This document shows positions 45,972-56,359 of a stretch of DNA of 64,000 nucleotides, one piece after another. Position numbers and translations under genes: made by a program. The stretch is from Sinonovacula constricta (lineage: Eukaryota > Mollusca > Bivalvia > Cardiida > Solecurtidae), in NCBI GenBank assembly GCA_007844125.1, contig CM017557.1:63316174-63380173 (forward strand). Reading direction: 5' to 3'. The notes below the pieces were generated by a model, which was given only the letters and a program-made list of their open reading frames with translations, was not told the DNA's origin and searched no databases. The first letter of the stretch is position 1. Every line of letters starts with the position of its first letter.

Positions 45972-46243
45972 GGATGTGATTTGCCAGCATTCTTGCCGAT
46001 ACTGTGCAGCGACATTTCTATCATTATAGCACATGGGCATTTATGAGGTTTCCAAGGACTGAACCCGGCAGGTCCATTATACTGACACCGAGTCAGGCTT
46101 AATGCTGTCCCCTTAGCCCCGAGCGTTAAGAGGGAAGCCACTATTACTAACTTCAAAGTCTTTGGTTTGACCCGGCCGAGGTTTGAACCCGCGACCTCCA
46201 ATCCGCAAGCCGACGCTCTACCAATTGAGCTATTGCGGCTGGT
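45972..46243 (-). mobile_element. tRNA-derived SINE (family S2) with 16-bp target-site duplication
   Basis: TCCAGTTACTTGTGAG occurs exactly at 45956-45971 and 46244-46259, bracketing a 272-bp insert. On the minus strand the insert begins with a tRNA-like head: A box tagctcaattggtagagc (46232 down to 46215) and B box ggttcaaacc (46189 down to 46180). A body with ggcttccctcttaacgctcg and ggtgtcagtataatg follows. The acceptor-stem halves do not pair well, so this is a SINE head rather than a functional tRNA gene. The body differs from family S1. The intact target duplication indicates a fairly recent insertion, younger than the transposon. A long minus-strand open frame across it is not a gene. 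Confidence 0.9.
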
Positions 46244-47005
46244 TCCAGTTACTTGTGAGATCATTTCAATCTGTGGATTGATTGCGCAACAAATAAAAAT
46301 GAAATTGAGAGCAAAGAAGCTATGCTGTGCAAAAAACCAACATCTCACATTTCATTAATGGTAGCAGCTGGATTTGCTGGAAATAAGACAGATTTTATGT
46401 CCACATGAAAATGTTGTACCAGTGGTATTTATAGCTTTAGCATGAAAATTAGCCCCCACGTAGTCAAATGTTACCACAGTTGTTGGGGCAGACTTTTCTG
46501 GTGGCTGTTTTAGACAGATTTACTCCAGTTTAACTGATAATGAATGGTTCCAACAAGAAATAATTTAAGAAATAATTCATCATTTTTTTCTTCATTCTTC
46601 AAACTTTTATTTTTATACAAATAATCTTTTTTACAAGTATATAAACTATCAATAAAAATATACAATGATGTTCTACATTGAATAATGTTATATACATCTA
46701 TTTAATTATTGATGAACATGTAAGCCCTATAATTTATGTGTGCATGATGACAGTGGGAAAAAAAACAGTTCTAGTCCAACAACACTGCAATATTAACACA
46801 GCATTTACCATGTTTGTAATGATACAGAATTTATCATTTACTGAATAATTAATAACAAACCTCATTAAGACCACCCCAGTTTTAAAATTCCTTTTCCCTG
46901 TACCAAATATGGTCTTCATTGTAGGATTGTAAAGCAGACTTTGTTTTAATTACCAGGACATGATATAATAGGGTCCTGGAACAGTGTTTGCAAGGCCCAG
47001 ACAGT

Positions 47006-47494
47006 CTATATTTGATTTATTGTTCCAAACAGAGAAACTGGAATGACCTGGTCAAAAATATGAAAGTTTTTTTTTATTTTGTTAATGGCTCTTTCTACAT
47101 GAATTCTTTCTGCTGCTATACTTTGTGTCATCCTAACCTCATTACTAGTCGTTTGATCATACTGTCCTAAAAATAGTGGAATATTAAGTCTCACTGATTT
47201 ATTATCCAAAAGATCTTGAATGTCAGATCCCTTGTTGGCCATTACACTGTCGCCTTTCTCAAAATCAAGCCCAAGGAAACCACTGCGCAGTGTAATTTCT
47301 CTATCAGAGATATTGCCATGATACAATTGGCTAACAAATGTTATGCTACTCAAAGGTAAGATTCCTACTAAACCTTTTAATGTATTGGCACTCTTATAAT
47401 TACTGTAAGTCTGACTTTTGAAAAGCAGTGATGATGTCATTTCTATCTTTATTTCTGTACAGTCAATTATCACTCTTTTTGTCATTCCTGACCT
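47006..47494 (-). pseudogene. DDE_Tnp_4 catalytic exon, Asp-to-Asn and premature TAG
   Basis: A 163-codon open exon starting one base into a codon after the acceptor. The order of family landmarks is IIDCTEIKIE, QTYSNYKSANTLKGLVGI, GNISDREIT, GDSVMANKGSD and ERIHVERAINK. The AAC (Asn) codon in place of the catalytic Asp lies at 47234-47236 on the plus strand. The frame is otherwise free of stops and frameshifts. Confidence 0.88.
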
Positions 47495-47702
47495 GCAAAT
47501 AAATAAATACATGCCACAGCTTAACAAAAAAGTTTTAATATTTTTATATACTTTTTTTCACTCAATATTTCATATGTATTCTCTTTATGTTTGTAAATAA
47601 TGTTGTTGTTTTTTAACTACAGTTTTAATATCTAATTTTCCAAAAGAAAATTCTAAAAATTATTCTTGAAAATAAAGGCTTGTATCATAAAATACATTTT
47701 CA

Positions 47703-47930
47703 TTACCTAAGCGGTTATAGTCGCTGACTTGAAACTCCTCAGCCCCTCACCGCAAGGGTTCGAGTCCAGGACGGGGTGAGAACTTTCATGTGAGGAGGTT
47801 TTCCTGCCAATCTGTGGTGTTCCAGTGGTTCTAACCAGACATAATTCTGGGGTCTTCCACCACCAATAATTAGCTGGACATCGCCAAAATGACCATAATT
47901 GTGTTGGTGCGATGTAACAAAAAATGTAGA
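47703..47930 (+). mobile_element. SINE family S1, best-preserved copy, inside the transposase gene
   Basis: A tRNA-like head with agcggttatagtcgctgac and B box ggttcgagtcc is followed by a centre with gtggtgttccagtggttcta and gtcttccaccacca. The tail is ggacatcgccaaaatgacc plus ataattgtgttggtgcgatg. It lies between the THAP exon and the DDE exon, so it arrived after, or with, the loss of the linking sequence. No clean target duplication is visible. Confidence 0.8.
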
Positions 47931-47949
47931 TTGCTTATATTACTAATAC

Positions 47950-48108
47950 CTTAAAACTTTTGTCTTCATCTCGCCTGATTTCGGCCAACCAAACAGCTCG
48001 AAGTGGGTCATTTACATCTGGAAAGGCATGATAACTCAGCTTTCCATGACCCTCAATCAATGAAAAACCTGTTGTATGACATTCTGGTACACAGCATACT
48101 CGATTTGA
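47950..48108 (-). pseudogene. THAP half-domain exon
   Basis: A 53-codon exon flanked by tttctttttcag and gtattag, phase 0 at both ends. It contains Cys-Cys-x3-Cys (CCVPEC), HAFPD and AVWLAEIR. This is the N-terminal half of a C2CH THAP zinc-binding DNA-recognition domain. The second half (CxxH and the AVPTIF-type end) should lie on a following exon that I do not find. Confidence 0.8.
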
Positions 48109-48921
48109 CTGAAAAAGAAAATGATCTTAAGAACCAGGGGTCTTATTAATGTAAAGAAGAGCTTAAGTATTGTACCCAGATTACCTTTATCTATAAGCTA
48201 TATCTATACCAGTGTGCCTGATGATAACTAGATCCCTGTATCAAAGTTCCAACAGCTATATCTATACCAAAATCTATGCCTGTTGGATGCAAGTGTGTAA
48301 ACATGTAAATGTGGGTAAATACTCAATAGTTGTGTTGTGGTATAATAACACAACCTAGTCATTCTTTTATGTTTATCCTGATGATGTGGAATACAAATAT
48401 ACCTAGATTTTAAAATGAGCAAAAACTATGTACAGAAAAGGTACCTTGTGTTTTTTTCAATCCCTATTTTCTGGCAATCTTGAAATTCTGTACCGTCAGG
48501 TTTGGTGTTTGAAACAGCTGCAATATTCATCGGTGTTGCCGTGTACACATTCTCTGCATGAACATGGTCGCCCATTTTACCTTTAAAAATATAGAGAAAT
48601 CAATTATTTCTATGCATTATTTGTTCCACTATCTAACTAAGTTAAAACAATCACTATTTTCCACTAAAATACTATATTTAACCGTTTATACTTAGTTCTA
48701 AGAGAAATCATCAAGACAGCTTTTCACATTTTATTTATCGCGAAAACTCATAACTATCAAAATTTACGCACAACTTTTGGAGAGACAATAACAATTAACA
48801 AGCACTCTTATTGCAAATACAACAACACTTCATAAAGAAATCAAACATACCCACACAATCGCTGTAGTTTTCTCTTTCAATGGTGTTTACGTTTGAGGCG
48901 TATTCAGCCCGAATCGAATAA

Positions 48922-48983
48922 CAATCCTCGTATGACGTCACCAAGGGGGAGGTAATTGAAAACCGATAATAACTGAAAGGGTC
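48922..48983 (-). repeat. Right terminal inverted repeat of the transposon
   Basis: On the minus strand it begins (G)ACCCTTTCAGTTA and ends TGACGTCATACGAGGATTG (48940-48922). TGACGTCA is again present, upstream of the putative leader exon of the transposase gene, so it could serve as a promoter element. Confidence 0.85.
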
Positions 48984-48989
48984 TATAGG

Positions 48990-50255
48990 ATACTTAAATA
49001 AGCAACGTTTAGACAGATAACTGGAATGAGATATTTATAAGTGACCTGGTTAGCTATCCATATATAATGAAAACTGGCATCATCTAAAGACTGTGAACTT
49101 CGTAGATGGATTTTCATGACAAACAACAGGATTAACATACATTAATTATTGATCAATTTAAACATTTAAATAGGTATTCCCAATAAGCTGAACATGCAGC
49201 ATACTCAGTCATTCAAAAGTAATAGTCAAATTTTGATAATTATGTTCAAACGTATAATACTTTTCTGTAAAAAAGCAACGTCTTCTAATAACAAAATTAT
49301 CCACTCCTCATCGCACGAATAATTGATAGACTGCACTATAAATGACTATATTATATTTCTTTAATAACATTTGTAGTATTAGACTTTCGAAAATGAATAT
49401 GCTTAATAAACATTTTATTGAGCATTAAGTAATTTCAGGCAAACAAAGACGTAGCTACCGATGTTATGGCAATATGTTCCCACTTTATAACAACTCCTGT
49501 CATTCGCCATCAAACAAAATTTACCTTGAACTAGAAGAAACTCATAAACACTTTTTGTAATACTAATTATTACTTTACATAATCTGTCGAAAAGCACACA
49601 GATTTAACAATAATATTGAAGACAATGAAACAAGAAGAGTAAATATCTTAAATACCACGAAATTTTCCTACATAGAGGCAGTATAAACCATTTCTAGCTG
49701 TAGTTCATTAATAATATTTATCAATTGTATTATTGCTTAACCCAGATAAAGTATTTAACTCATTCGATTTTGTTTTATATGGAGCCTACAAATGTTGTAA
49801 ATTACATATGCTTATGTTGCAATGACATCTAAATGGAACACAACTCACAGTAAACCTGTGACAAGGAATATTTATCTACCATCTAATCGTGCAAGGAAAT
49901 TTATCCTAGAAAGGTTGTTCTGGTGTAAATGGGGGATTTTTTTAAAAAAGCGACCAAACAATAAAATTATTCCTTGCTCTACAGTCTGTGTTCAATATTC
50001 GAAACTTGCATTTACTGAGACAGGAGAAAAAAAAGAAACAGTATCAATTTTGTATAACGATTTCCTCACGTTTCTTTTGTTGCACATTTTCTGTACGAGG
50101 TCTAAAGAAACCTATACAACAAATGCTTGCTTCATCCATTTTAAATAAAAAGCTTCTTTTATATAAACTGTACCAGATCCATTTATTATATATTTTTATA
50201 TATGAACATACTCTAGCACCCTGAATTTGCATATTTTACGACGTATTCGAAATTT
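48990..50255. other. Gene-free stretch, nothing recognised
   Basis: AT-rich DNA right of the transposon. The open frame near 49822-50148 is basic and AT-rich, with no domain. Confidence 0.45.
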
Positions 50256-50259
50256 AATT

Positions 50260-52330
50260 TGGATATATTTACAGTATGTTTTTGCGCGTAAAATTCATAT
50301 TTATTTAAATCCGTCTGTTTTGTTTAATTCTCCGTATGCTAGTTGTTATTTCATGTGACTATAATTGTGTCGGTTTAATGTTACAAAGCGCATACACACA
50401 TTATTCCATGTTGCTTGGACGGCGTACCTTATGTTCAAGTTAAAACTTGGACTGAAATAATGCATGTTGAGTATTTTTGTTTCTTATCCATTTTTATCTA
50501 AGGCCATGTAGACATGAATTGTGTGTTATACATATATATTATACTGTTTGTAAAGCTATGATAAAGTTTGATAAAGTGTAAGTATGGTTAATTACAACGC
50601 TTAATGTTGTTGCAAACCTAATGAGGCACTTTGTTGACTTAACAATACAATTTTAGGGAAAGTTTTAATTTAAATACAAAAACACATGCGTGCCTTTATA
50701 TATGACATGAGACCATTATCTTTGTTTTGTGACATTGTCTAGCGAATAATTGTATCTCACGTGTCTTTTTATCTGATTTATTGCAATTTCAATCTTCCAT
50801 TAATGTAACAAATCCATATTGCCATGCTGTCTGCAGTTACATCTTTTTCGAGCTGACATTCCAAGGGTTGTGAATGGATCCCAGGATACACCACTGGCTG
50901 ATTGGTTCGGTTGATTAATTAAATGGAAACATCATGGCAAATTATTTATTCATAATGTATATGTACCTATCTAGGGCGTTTTATTTTAAATCATACAACG
51001 TTTGGGAAAAATAGGATGCAGATGTTATCTGTCATGTTGTGCTTGCTCCGAATTCTTTGAGCCTAGATTGGTGATAAATAAAGTTCACAATATATGATAT
51101 TTTATTTAAATAGCAGGTGGGAGGATCCATTAATCAGTGAAAGGATACATTGAATTGTGTAATATTATAAATAGCTTTATAATGAGAAAAAAATGGTATC
51201 TATCTGATATTCTTTATAATACATCAAATGCTTAATGAGTCAAGACGAAAGAACTTTCTCCTGCCTCATTTGATAACATGCTTAAAGTGGCATTTTCCAA
51301 AAAGAATCAGAAATGTAAACTGAGCTTGCCAAAACATTAAATGGCCGAATCTAGTCTCGTAACTTAAAATCATTTGAATGAATCGCGAAATAAAAGGTAT
51401 TTAGAGAAAGATTTTCATTTTCGGTTTTCAAAAGTCTATTTGATAGGTGCACGTTTGAACGTCCTGCAACATTTCAGTACTTAAGTCGTGATAGTAGATC
51501 TTCCACGCAAGCTGAGTGTTTTTCAGCGAACTTAAATAATAACGATATATACAAGACATACTATGTCAGTCGAACGAAATTTAAACGTAATCATGTCATT
51601 TCAGTTTTAAATACTTATATGTTTGAAACATTAATAATGAAGTTATTTAGCAAATTAAAATTTCTAATTGGTCGCCATTTAAATATTGTTACACTCAGTA
51701 TTGAATACTGATACAGTGCTTATTTTCTGGGAGGTAGTGTAAGGAGATGAATAATAATGATGAAAAGGACGTAATTATCGAGCTTGCAGATATCTAATCC
51801 TGCCTTACATCGTTTTACGTCAAATACTACCAATTAAGGACTGCTTCAGATGATACGAAGTTTGCGCAATGTCAGGATGCCATGGAATCTAATAAGATGC
51901 ATACTTTTATGTGAAGCGCCCGTTAACAAGCATTAAAAACGGTGACTGGTAAGCTCTAAGCCTGTGTTATTGCGAGTCCTATTTTTATGTTGGAATGCAC
52001 TCCAGCTGATATATTGTGTGCAGGGTTTTTTTCTAATTTCGTCTTGGGACTTCCTCCTTTAAGAATAACAACAATGTGGTCGTATTTGGGTTGACGTGAT
52101 AAATTAAAAACCCAAACCAAGTCTGCTGTTTTAACACACGTGTAGATATATCTGATGATTCACTACTCTAACTTTTATACTGTTACAAATTACTACTGAC
52201 AAGCTGTTTCGCCATAGCGTTAACTTATCAAAGGATCTTAATGAAACCTGTGATGCGAAAAATATCAAATGCATGTGTGCATTAACTTCTCATTTGCTTA
52301 ATTACACTTGTTACTTTAATAATTATCAGT
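50260..52330 (+). repeat. Block T, copy C (collinear with D)
   Basis: Landmarks in order: cgtctgttttgtttaattct (50317), tctcacgtgtctttttatct, attgcaatttcaatc, cctatctagggcgttttatt, gatattttatttaaatagca...ggtgggag, a degenerate SINE (51950-52095), then gaaacctgtgatg and gcatgtgtgcattaacttct. The same order recurs in copy D, which starts about 6 kb downstream. Confidence 0.8.
51950..52095 (+). mobile_element. SINE family S1, strongly degenerate copy in block C
   Basis: attgcgagtcctatttttat replaces the B box, then ggaatgcactccagctgata and cgtcttgggacttcctcct, with a tail like tggtcgtatttgggttgacg. It is recognisable mainly by comparison with 58415-58580. Confidence 0.5.
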
Positions 52331-55300
52331 ATTGTTTTTGCATAACTATAAATGACATATTGCTTCATTAACATAAAATCCAGAGGTAAATTTTATATTA
52401 TACTGCAGACAGTATTATATTATACTGTAGCCAACCACGCAATAATTGTAACTTTCCTATTGCAAAGTTTTGAAGTATGTTTTAATGAAATGCTAACACT
52501 TGTTCTGGGTATGAGTTTCGTTTACTTGTAATTGTTACCTTTACTTCGATTTTCGTCTTCATGACTATTAATAATTTAAAAAGAGTCCTCCGCGCGTTCT
52601 GCTATTGTATACAATGTATATATTCTTGAGTAAGTTTATTTGATTCAATGATTTTACTTATTTTAATTCATCTTGCAAAAATAAAAAATATCTGTTCATA
52701 TTTTTTTGGATATGACATTTAATGAAATGCTGTATATTGTGCTTCTGAAAATATAAAAAAATGAAATGCAAACAATGTATCTGACTTCAGTTTAATCCTA
52801 AGACATCAAACATTGCAATGTCAAATATATTCAAGAAAATATATTTATAATTTGTAATAAGCATAATATAATTGTAAAAAAGGAATATACCGTAGTTATC
52901 AATTATAACTATATTACAAAAGAACATTTTAGCGATAATGAAGTTTAACGTGTTTGTTTGCACATGCTTAAACTTGAACAATTCTTTTTGTGATACAAAG
53001 GAAGCACAAGAACGAATGAGCGATGAATAAAAAAATATGTACCTTGAAATTATAGGGCGTTTTAATGACAATAAATATATGCAGAGAAAACATGGATTAG
53101 ATACTTTTAATATATATAATAATAATTAAGAGCATAGTAGAAACATTGGAAGTCAAAACTAACTAAATAAGTGTTCCTTTCTACTATAACTGAAGTTGAC
53201 CACAAGGTACGTTGAACTTTGGAAAACCTTACGATGATTCTTTTTTCTATAACGATGACGTCAATTACGTTGTGTGGTTTTTATTGAGATATATGACAAT
53301 TAATAACAGTGATTGATATTTTTTATCTGATAGAAATAGCGATTTATAAAAAAAATGCTTATGCAATTCTGTATGTGGCAAGGACTGTAAGCTGTTATGA
53401 TTTTGCAATTGAAAATGAAACTTGATCAAAGGTCGTGCGTTAAAGTGGTAATCAGAAATATCAATAGAACTCATTGCAAAATATAAGGATTGACCAGAGC
53501 AAATACGGCACAAATATTTTAAGTAGTAGTTTTGTAATTCAATGTTTCCGCGTTGGCAATGTCAGTATTATGCAGATTCTTTTTATTTTTATTATTATTT
53601 TATATTACCATTTTAATGATATGTAAATAATATCAGATAGAAAAAAGACAAAAGCGCTTTCCTTTTCTTGAATCATCTGCGCACTTAATTTCAAAACAAA
53701 TTTAGTTTTAGTTTTTGTCCATTTAGAAATGTGTGATTGCTGCCTACAATTATACAAGATTAACGATTAGCAAGCTTCATAGCTGCTGTAACTGTTATAT
53801 GATTTTATTTGCCTTTAAGCCGTATATATATGATCAATAAAATGAACAGTCGTCACTGTTTCTGCAGGGTCGCTGATCTTACACCATGCATTACTGAAAT
53901 CCAATTACATGCTTAAATATTTGTAGACGCAACTTCTAAATAAACATATCCTCAAAATGCATGTGACTTAATTTAATCATGCAATGTGTATATTAACTAC
54001 ATGAACTACATAATGTACAGAACCTATGCATGGATATCTCCTACAGTGATTATAGCGTAGCCTAAAATAAAGAAGTTGATTGCATATTGTTCATCAATAA
54101 GAAGTCATAGATTCGATTTGTTAACCAAACACCCGCACAACCACTTCATTTCCCTGAGATACAATGTATATGTTTTTATCAATAGTGTATAACTTGAAAA
54201 GACTTTAAAAGTTTACTAAACGTACCTCGTTATATAACTATACAGCGTCACAAAAACTACCAATGTCATAATTTTGGAATGGAAAATTGGCTTTGAAATT
54301 ACATGATAAGAACAACTTTGTTTGGATAAGTCTAGTCAAAGCTTATATAGGATATGACCAGCCATACATTACACGGTTTACGTCTAAAAAGTATAACAAC
54401 ATACAGTTGTATGTTGTCTTTTTTTTAATTGCGAACAGCTCGATAAAGCGCAAACATTTTTGACATAAACACATTGCTCATGATGAATTTAAGTGGGACC
54501 ATTTAGCATTTATATTTTCTAGTAACCCGAATTTCTTAATGTCTCCAGCAAAGTGTTTCATCAACGGTTTCCCTTTTTAATTTAAATTTCAAATGAGAAA
54601 TGTCTTTTTTAGTTTAAATTAGCCACCTAACCGATTGAGTATAAAATATTATAAATAGATTATTGACAATCATTCCATGGTTAATTATTCATAATACAAT
54701 TGTATTTAGATGCACGTTGTTTAAGATTATGTTCATGGAAATTTCATTTCAAAATTAACGTCAAACAATATGGAACTAATTATTTTATTGGCATAATGTA
54801 AATTTTAATAACTAACTACAATATTTGGGATTTCGATAAAGAGCATTTCAAACAACTTTACCGAGACAATAAGAGAATATATCTTATAGATGGTATTATA
54901 TATTATATTATATATTATAAATGTCTTAATACTTAAATCATTTTATGATATCATCGTACTGCAGTTATAAGAGAAGTAACCATTTCTAGCCTAGACCTAT
55001 TATATAAATTTTGTTCCATAACTATACATTGTTATAAACAGCTATGTAATATCTATATCATTAAACCTTATAAATTTTATTTATTGTATACACTTATGGT
55101 GTCATAGGACATCTAATATAGCACAATGCACAATCAACTGTAACTAGATATATTAAAACTGCATAACAAGCGCATGAGCTTTAATCAAGTGGTTGGTATT
55201 TTGGTTAAATTGTACGAAAGCTTGGTAAATGTCCTACCGACAATTTACACTTACAATTGTTTCACTTACAATTGTTTAAGTATAGCCCCGGTTCCATTTT

Positions 55301-55498
55301 ATTTCGAACCTGTTATAACATTAAAATGAATGAAATAACATTCGTCATAGTATTCTGCAATTATCTGTTAAGGTATCGTCGTAATATTTTATCCCACCAT
55401 CTCTGTAAATATCGGTTGATATAACCCGTGTGATAAAGATGAGCTTTTAACCGATATTCGCGCACCTGCTCTAAGCCGGACTACTTTTTTGCTCTTGA
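52331..55498. other. Gene-free remainder of block C
   Basis: About 54425-54450 (attgcgaacagctcgataaa) matches the segment at 43390-43425. Faint matches to block D continue at 52370 and 58925 (cataaaatccagag / cataatatccaaaa). A small direct repeat, cacttacaattgttt, occurs twice near 55245-55277. No gene is recognised. Confidence 0.45.
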
Positions 55499-55696
55499 AT
55501 CTGTGGTGACTGTCTCAGATTGCATCATCTGCCAAATCTTAGGACAGACTTTGATGATCAAATGTCGTTACATGATGAATATCAAAATGGTTTAGATAGA
55601 GCTCGATCTTTAGTCGAACCAAATACAGCTGACTGCACAGATCTGGACAAATGTGCTAAAAAAATCACAGTTTCTAGACGTAAACATGAACACTAA
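55499..55696 (+). pseudogene. Possible coding remnant, 65 codons, unrecognised
   Basis: A plus-strand frame free of stops from 55499 to TAA at 55694-55696, less AT-rich than its surroundings. The residues are charged and varied (HDEYQNGLDRARSLVEPN, ADCTDLDKCAKK), unlike the Ile/Phe/Lys/Asn-rich chance frames elsewhere. A possible acceptor, tgtctcag, lies inside at about 55511-55518. No family is recognised and no continuation is found, so it may be a lone exon or a fragment of a mobile element. Confidence 0.25.
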
Positions 55697-56169
55697 CCCA
55701 GCATATCCAATCCCAACATTTCTCCAAATTTCGCAAGTCACCCTGTCAAAAACACAACTATCTTCGAAATTTTAAAGCGCTATATTCAATGTTCATAATT
55801 TCAATGTCATCAACAATTAAAATCCATGAGCTACTGTTTGTTACATACACAAACACACGCAAACCTCGAATGTAATTCACTAGTAATTTAAATAGTAGTG
55901 TGCATTCATTGCGCATTTCTTATGCAAATAATCACTAGCGAAATCGCGAAAACTGAATTATGTAAATGTATATTTCTAGTGCTTTGACAGATTTGCATAC
56001 GCGTTTATATACTCACAGGTCCTGGTCACACCGTCTTAACTCTTTTTAAGAAAATATCTATATTTAAGATGATTGAATAAGATTTTTACATTTTCGTATA
56101 AACATTATTACATTTTGCATTTGTATTTGTGCAAGAGTTCATAACCGATTATAGTAAATTTAAATTTAT

Positions 56170-56350
56170 CCTTTAACCGCCTTACTCTTCCAAGGCGGTA
56201 ATTGATGATTTTATTCTTGTGTGCTATGTATAGTATCTGTGTTTTTTGTCACATTTACATTTACCCTTTTTGCCATTATTTAGATGTGGATGAGATTTGA
56301 ATATCCGTGGAAAGTTTGATAGGACCTTTTCTTATTAACCTATATCTGTA
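56170..56350 (+). repeat. Dispersed repeat R1, copy at the left of block D
   Basis: In order: ttccaaggcggtaattgatg, gtatctgtgttttttgtcac, atttacatttacccttt, atatccgtggaaagtttgat and aggaccttttctta. It continues into gcttgcctgttttgttcaac (about 56380), which also starts copy C. Confidence 0.8.
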
Positions 56351-56359
56351 TTCCTTACT

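Larger units (their letters stand above)
46606..48960 (-). pseudogene. THAP-DDE transposase gene of the transposon (defective)
   Basis: Minus-strand exons seen: a probable leader ending at 48851 (donor gtatgt); 48580-48445 with ATG at 48575-48573; a THAP exon at 48108-47950; and a DDE exon from 47494 (acceptor tttatttgcag). The THAP exon reads VCCVPECH, HAFPD and VWLAEIRRDED, giving the first Cys pair and conserved Pro and Trp; the CxxH half is absent. The DDE exon matches the DDE_Tnp_4 type: IIDCTE (first Asp), VMANKGSD (second Asp replaced by Asn) and RIHVERAINKIKK (Glu). TAG at 47008-47006 interrupts NQI/TVWAL, where related proteins have Trp. The old stop is TAA at 46948-46946 and AATAAA is at 46611-46606. 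The region linking THAP to DDE is missing, and exon phases do not join cleanly. It cannot make an active transposase. Confidence 0.8.

Noticed and set aside
46165..46243. A functional tRNA gene on the minus strand
   Set aside because: A and B boxes are good, but acceptor and T-stem pairing are poor and the sequence runs straight into a SINE body with target duplications.
45872..46348. 158-residue minus-strand open frame
   Set aside because: Most of it is the S2 SINE, including the tRNA-derived head, bracketed by the 16-bp target duplication.
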